A stretch of DNA of 55,090 nt from Lachnospiraceae bacterium. Its GTDB lineage: Bacteria > Bacillota > Clostridia > Lachnospirales > Lachnospiraceae. This document shows positions 51,155 to 55,090 of the stretch, piece after piece. The stretch is from NCBI GenBank assembly GCA_009774395.1, contig VSNQ01000010.1:7402-62491 (forward strand), given 5' to 3'. How positions within the stretch are numbered: position 1 is the first letter of the stretch; each line of letters begins with the position of its first letter. A program made the position numbers and the translations under genes. The notes under the pieces were generated by a model. That model searched no databases and had not been told where the DNA came from. It saw nothing but the letters and a program-made list of their open reading frames with translations.

Positions 51155-52237
51155 ATGAATCTAGTCAAAAGTTCCTATAAGAAAGAGGATGTAACAATCT
51201 TATTAAAGGATATCACCGGAATGGTTTTGCCGCAGCCGACACAGGAACGTGAACGTCTAATTCAATCGGGAGTTCATTACTGTGAAATGCTTCCAATTGA
51301 ATATAAATCCAGCGCAAAATATATGGAAGCATATCAGGAAGCACTGAAACATTATGCCAAGCCGACAGCGGAAGCAATCGCAGTGCTGGCTGGGAAAGTG
51401 GCGGCAAAGTATGGCGATCAAGTGGTGCTTGTTTCGCTTGCACGGGCGGGGATTCCCATAGGAATATTGCTAAAGCGGTTTTTGCAGACGGCATTTCATA
51501 TCCAAGCGCCGCATTATGCGATTTCAATTATCAGAGGGCGCGGCATAGATGATAATGCAATGCATTATATTTTAGAGCGGCATTGTGCAGAGCATTTATT
51601 ATTTGTGGATGGCTGGATTGGGAAAGGGGCGATATTAGGCGAATTAAAGAAGTGTCTTGCCGCTTATAAAGGGGTGTCGGCAGAGCTTGCAGCAGCGGCA
51701 GATCCAGCATATATTACTGAACTGTGTGGTACGCATCAAGATATTTTAATTCCCAGCTCCTGCCTAAACTGTACGGTTTCTGGACTGATTAGCAGAACCT
51801 TTCTGCGCAGTGATATTATCGGTGCACAGGATTTCCACGGGGCTGTCTATTATGGGGAACTTGCTGACGCAGATTTATCCTATGCATTTATTGACGCAAT
51901 TGCGGCGCAGTTCCCCACAAAGGAAGAATCAAACGACAAGGAGGCGAACAGCAAGGAATCAAATGTTCCAACCGATAAAGGCATTGATGAAGTGCAAAGG
52001 ATTGCGGCGCAGTTTGATATCGAGGATATTAATTTTATTAAGCCCGGAATTGGTGAAACGACAAGGGTTTTGCTGCGCCGCGTGCCGTGGAAAGTGCTGA
52101 TACAGCAGGAGAGCAAATCAGACGAGGCACTCAAACATATTTATCGTCTTGCAGAGGAAAAAGGCGTGCCGGTGGCATATTATCCATTGCAGCATTATAA
52201 GGCGTGCGGCATTATTAAGAAAATTGCGGATGTGTAA
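51155..52237 (+). CDS. StiP-type cysteine protease with C-terminal PELOTA RNA-binding domain
   Basis: I prefer ATG 51155 (GGAAAGGA 12 bp upstream) over TTG 51122; 360 residues. The N-terminal ~255 residues match the StiP domain, itself derived from a PRTase-like fold, with the C-L-N-C-T-V-S-G-L-I-S-R-T motif. A short Lys/Glu/Ser/Asn linker (about 255-280) joins a PELOTA-like RNA-binding domain (TTRVLLRRVPWKVLIQ). StiP and PELOTA belong to the same Ter-associated module as the PRTase-TRSP gene 2.7 kb away, on the far side of the VanRS pair. Both proteins carry a low-complexity insert at the domain junction. The natural substrate is unknown. Confidence 0.8.
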   Translation: MNLVKSSYKKEDVTILLKDITGMVLPQPTQERERLIQSGVHYCEMLPIEYKSSAKYMEAYQEALKHYAKPTAEAIAVLAGKVAAKYGDQVVLVSLARAGIPIGILLKRFLQTAFHIQAPHYAISIIRGRGIDDNAMHYILERHCAEHLLFVDGWIGKGAILGELKKCLAAYKGVSAELAAAADPAYITELCGTHQDILIPSSCLNCTVSGLISRTFLRSDIIGAQDFHGAVYYGELADADLSYAFIDAIAAQFPTKEESNDKEANSKESNVPTDKGIDEVQRIAAQFDIEDINFIKPGIGETTRVLLRRVPWKVLIQQESKSDEALKHIYRLAEEKGVPVAYYPLQHYKACGIIKKIADV

Positions 52238-52243
52238 TTATTC

Positions 52244-52347
52244 TATACTTACGAACGATTAGATTTTCCTTTCTGCACAGCACGAATTGCCCGCTTATGC
52301 AATATGGGCTGTGCAGAAATTGGAAAATCTTAACGGTCGTCAGTATA
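52244..52347 (-). repeat. C-family palindromic element, copy C3 (104 bp, inverted)
   Basis: The inverted copy of C1 and C2: TATACTTACGAACGATTAG at one end, GTCAGTATA at the other. It begins 6 bp after the StiP stop codon. Confidence 0.75.
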
Positions 52348-52580
52348 AGTAACTGTTAAAAAATTACTTGTCTAAATGTCTATCTGCGGCATTAGAACAT
52401 TTAGACAGCGTACTTGTCACAAGTAATTTCTGGGGGCTGTCGCAAATGTATGGCAAATTTCTTTACCATGCAGTATATCTTGAGGAATATGGTAAATTTA
52501 CTGTTTATGTGAATATTAAGGAACTGTAAACAAATAATTTAACAAGCAATATTGTTATTTTATTTCTTTACAGTTTCTAA
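52348..52580. repeat. Truncated B and A element pieces
   Basis: 52348-52431 matches the right end of B2 in inverse orientation (AACTGTTAAAAAATTACTTG, ATCTGCGGC). GGGGGCTGTCGCAA at about 52433 matches an A left end. 52517-52580 is a short palindrome with TAAGGAACTGTAAA and TTTACAGTTTCTAA ends. Together with C3 these fill the 357-bp spacer. Confidence 0.55.
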
Positions 52581-52594
52581 GAAAGGGAAAGTAT

Positions 52595-54283
52595 ATGAAA
52601 AAAATACAAATTTATGATTATTTTCAACAAAAGAAATGGAGTTGGGTGCTGCTTATCGTTGTAACGTTGGTGGTTGGTGTTGTAGCTCCAATGAAGTCGT
52701 TTATTTTACAGTGGATGATTGATGCAGAATCCAAGCAGGAAGCGATTACATATTTAATGGTTGGAATTGCGATAATTGCGCTGACATTTTTATCAGAGTC
52801 AGCAAGCCGCAATATTTTTTCAAAACTGCAGTGTGGCGCAGTGGAATATTTCCGAAACTGTTGTATCAATACAATTGTTAACCGCAATATCGAAACCTAC
52901 AGAAATACAAGCAAATCAGCGGATTTATCGACTTTGACAAACGATATGAAAATGCTGAGCGAGGACTTTTACAATGCGCTGTATCAAGTGCTTTTGTATG
53001 GAAGTATGCTGCTTTTTGCGCTGTGTATGTATATTTATATTAATCCGTCGCTGCTGCTTTTTGTGGCGATTGCGGCAACCGCACCAATTGCACTTCCAAG
53101 GCTGCTTGACAGTAGATTAAAAAATAACCGTCTGCTTTTTTCGCAGAAGTCGGAGGCATATGTGCAGGGTAGTACAGAGATTTTAAACGGTTTTGAAGTT
53201 CTGCATGATTTTCAGGCGCAGAAGGGTTTTGCCAAGCAGAATCAAAAAGCAGGCAGAGCGTGTGCAGCCAGTGAATACAGCTTTTTGCGTGTTATGAATT
53301 ATTCAATTACATTGTCTTCGTTGCTGGGAAATGTGCTGTTTTTTATTGTGCTGTTAATTGGTATGCTGCTTGTTTTTGACAATAAAATTTCTATCGGTTA
53401 TATGGTGGCGGCGACAAATCTGTCGAATTTTATAATTGCGCCCTGTCAGGTGCTGTCGCAGAATTTTGCCCGTATTAAGGCGTCAAAGAAGATACAAGAA
53501 AAAATTGAGAACTTAATCAATGAGGGAAAGGAAGCGCCGTTATCGCAGAACAAAACGCTGCTATTAGAGAATGAAACGGCACAGACGGGAAAGTATGTTC
53601 CGATAGCACAGATTGAATCGGTGCAGCTAGAAAATGTTTCATTTCGTTATGATAAAGATCAGCCATTAATTGAGCATATAACTTTGGCGTGCGGCGGTGG
53701 AGAGAAAATTGCGTTGATAGGGCAAAGCGGCTGCGGAAAATCGACATTGGCAAAATTAATTTATGGATATATAGAACAGTATAAGGGTACGATTGCTTTT
53801 AATTATACAGATATGAAAAAGCTGGATATGCGTTCGCTTCACCAACATATTGGGTACAGTTCGCAAAGCTCTTATATTTTTCATGATACAATAAAAAATA
53901 ATATCTGCCTGTATGCCGATTATTCCGATAATGAAGTGAAGCGTGTATTGGAAATTGTCGGGCTTTCTAAGGAGATTGCACTGTTGGAGAATGGTTTAGA
54001 AACGGTAATTGACGAAAATATCAAAAACCTTTCAGGCGGGCAGCTTCAGCGGATTGCGCTTGCAAGAGTGCTGATTCGCAAATATGATATGCTGATTTTG
54101 GATGAAGTGACATCAAGTTTAGATCCAGAAACAACGAAGAACATTATGGAATACGTTTTAGAACTGCCCAATATTGTAATTGTAATAACGCATGATGTGT
54201 TTGGAAGTTATATGAACCGCTTTGATAAAGTTTATACCATAGAAAAAGGTCTAGGATTTCGCACTATGTTGCAAGGTTCGTAA
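52595..54283 (+). CDS. ABC exporter, permease-ATPase fusion
   Basis: 562 residues, ATG with AAAGGGAAAG upstream. An N-terminal six-helix exporter domain (about residues 15-300) is followed by an ATPase domain with Walker A GQSGCGKST, signature LSGGQLQR, Walker B LILDEVTSSLD and a H-loop ITHD. All catalytic residues are canonical, so a homodimeric exporter is likely. It differs from the pair at 13.8-18 kb, which carries degenerate motifs. The substrate could be a lipid, peptide or drug; no peptide or lantibiotic gene is adjacent. Confidence 0.9.
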   Translation: MKKIQIYDYFQQKKWSWVLLIVVTLVVGVVAPMKSFILQWMIDAESKQEAITYLMVGIAIIALTFLSESASRNIFSKLQCGAVEYFRNCCINTIVNRNIETYRNTSKSADLSTLTNDMKMLSEDFYNALYQVLLYGSMLLFALCMYIYINPSLLLFVAIAATAPIALPRLLDSRLKNNRLLFSQKSEAYVQGSTEILNGFEVLHDFQAQKGFAKQNQKAGRACAASEYSFLRVMNYSITLSSLLGNVLFFIVLLIGMLLVFDNKISIGYMVAATNLSNFIIAPCQVLSQNFARIKASKKIQEKIENLINEGKEAPLSQNKTLLLENETAQTGKYVPIAQIESVQLENVSFRYDKDQPLIEHITLACGGGEKIALIGQSGCGKSTLAKLIYGYIEQYKGTIAFNYTDMKKLDMRSLHQHIGYSSQSSYIFHDTIKNNICLYADYSDNEVKRVLEIVGLSKEIALLENGLETVIDENIKNLSGGQLQRIALARVLIRKYDMLILDEVTSSLDPETTKNIMEYVLELPNIVIVITHDVFGSYMNRFDKVYTIEKGLGFRTMLQGS

Positions 54284-54328
54284 GAAAGTGTAGTGATTGA
54301 GAAAAAGGGAAAGATTTTCAGAAAGCAC

Positions 54329-54357
54329 TTGTCACATTATGATGTTTATATTAAAAT
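54329..54357 (+). promoter_or_regulatory. Probable promoter of the DUF3592-like gene
   Basis: TTGTCA at 54329-54334, 17-bp spacer, TAAAAT at 54352-54357, 50 bp before the ATG. Confidence 0.55.
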
Positions 54358-54406
54358 ATAGTAGAAATTAAATTGATAAAGATTGACATAGGGAGGTACA
54401 TATATT

Positions 54407-54883
54407 ATGGATATAGGCGTCAATATTGTTGCGTGTTGTATGATTGCTGGCATTAGTATATTGTTTGCTGTGCTTGTTTGGTATAATTTCCGAAATTTCA
54501 GAAGAAGGAATGAGCTGTTGAATCGGGCGCATGAAATGACAGGGAACGTTGATGGATATATTAGCGAATTAGTGACCGTTTACCGCAGAAACCGCTCTTT
54601 TCGCTGGAGAAATCAGATTCCGGTTATTACGTATCCAGTGGGAGATAAAGATTATGTAGTAAAGCTGGATTACGTGGAAAAGCGGGAGGGACATTTTAAC
54701 ATAGGAGATACATACCATGTGTGTTATGTCCCTTCTGATCCTTCCTGCAGTATTGTAGAGGAGTTTCGCAAGCCCTTGCAGCGCAGCCGCACGGTATCGC
54801 TGATTGGAGTGGTAATTCTTGGAATGTTTCTTTTCAATTTATTATTTTCATTGGTGTTGGAGCTAATTAAGATTTTGGCATAG
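54407..54883 (+). CDS. Small membrane protein, DUF3592-like
   Basis: 158 residues, ATG with GGGAGGT upstream. One membrane helix at each end (residues about 6-28 and 130-152) encloses a beta-rich extracytoplasmic or cytoplasmic core with YPVGDKDYVVKLDY, DTYHVCYVPSDPS, the pattern of DUF3592 proteins. The function of that family is unknown. The exporter gene lies 123 bp upstream, but the promoter between them suggests separate control. Confidence 0.6.
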   Translation: MDIGVNIVACCMIAGISILFAVLVWYNFRNFRRRNELLNRAHEMTGNVDGYISELVTVYRRNRSFRWRNQIPVITYPVGDKDYVVKLDYVEKREGHFNIGDTYHVCYVPSDPSCSIVEEFRKPLQRSRTVSLIGVVILGMFLFNLLFSLVLELIKILA

Positions 54884-54978
54884 CACGAAATCAAAAAGAA
54901 AGGAAAAGTCTTAGGCAGATAAACGGCAGGAGGTTCTTTTGCTGGCTGGATATTGTTGCAAAGTATAAAACGTTTTGC

Positions 54979-55007
54979 TTGACATACGAAATCAGAAATG
55001 GTACAAT
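54979..55007 (+). promoter_or_regulatory. Promoter reading out of the window
   Basis: TTGACA at 54979-54984, 17-bp spacer, TACAAT at 55002-55007. A possible ATG at 55056, with AAAAAAGGTG about 11 bp before it, starts a frame (MKIKDTQTDRQ) that leaves the window. Confidence 0.6.
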
Positions 55008-55073
55008 AAACCAGCTTTAAAAAGTCGAAAAATCAAAAAAGGTGTTGCATTTCGGATGAAGATAAAGGATACT

Positions 55074-55090
55074 CAGACAGACAGACAGAC
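55074..55090 (+). repeat. CAGA tetranucleotide repeat at the window edge
   Basis: Four and a quarter CAGA units run to the last base of the window, starting within the first ten codons of a possible frame from ATG 55056. A 4-bp unit changes frame when copy number changes. The rest of the array, if any, lies outside. Confidence 0.5.

Overview
The window looks like the chromosome of a low-GC, Gram-positive anaerobe of the Lachnospiraceae type. That is inferred from the gene families and was not tested by a search. Supporting signs are AT-rich spacers, strong AGGAGG-type ribosome binding sites with some GTG and TTG starts, TTGACA-N17-TATAAT promoters, a VanRS-type two-component pair, a Cache chemoreceptor, an HD-GYP protein, DUF5722 proteins, an AAA-ATPase/PD-(D/E)XK protein and very large repeat-rich surface proteins. 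I saw no rRNA or tRNA gene, CRISPR array, insertion sequence or prophage.

Layout. 1-6.4 kb: the 3' part of a giant wall/membrane-anchored protein of Ig-like modules with two expandable coding repeats. 6.6-8.5 kb: an SGNH hydrolase and a flavodoxin-fold oxidoreductase. 8.9-12 kb: a VWA/metallopeptidase-like protein with its MoxR-type ATPase. 12-18 kb: a sigma-factor remnant, an LRR protein and a two-gene ABC exporter. The first exporter gene is split by a -1 frameshift exactly at an A AAA AAG heptamer. 18-27.5 kb: a membrane-anchored FKBP isomerase, small unknown proteins, an HD-GYP protein, an alpha/beta hydrolase, a chemoreceptor and a transglutaminase-like surface protein. 27.6-36.5 kb: a 2405-residue secreted papain-type protease and an AAA/PD-(D/E)XK protein. 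36.8-40.5 kb: a nonsense-interrupted acyltransferase, an RNA ligase, a PsiE-like membrane protein and a methyltransferase. 40.6-46.7 kb: a secreted protein with a degenerate C39-like end, then two tandem DUF5722 glycosidase-like proteins. 46.9-52.2 kb: PRTase-TRSP and StiP-PELOTA, two parts of the nucleoside-type module known from Ter stress operons, on either side of a VanRS-like pair. 52.6-54.9 kb: an ABC exporter and a DUF3592-like membrane protein.

The spacers are unusually full of palindromic elements. I could sort them by eye into an A family (ends GGGGCTGTTGCATTAAG), a B family (ends TAAGGAACTGT, three copies of exactly 162 bp) and a C/D family of 103-104 bp (ends TATACT...AGTATA). B sits inside A twice, and an A copy without B is present near 50.4 kb. 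No transposase is nearby, so they look like non-autonomous elements.

Most genes are single units or short pairs with their own promoters, and functional links beyond neighbouring pairs are inference. The strongest leads are the slippery-site ABC exporter, the dispersed PRTase-TRSP / StiP-PELOTA pathway beside an orphan VanRS pair, and the nested palindromic elements. Family names come from recognising sequence motifs; no database search was run.
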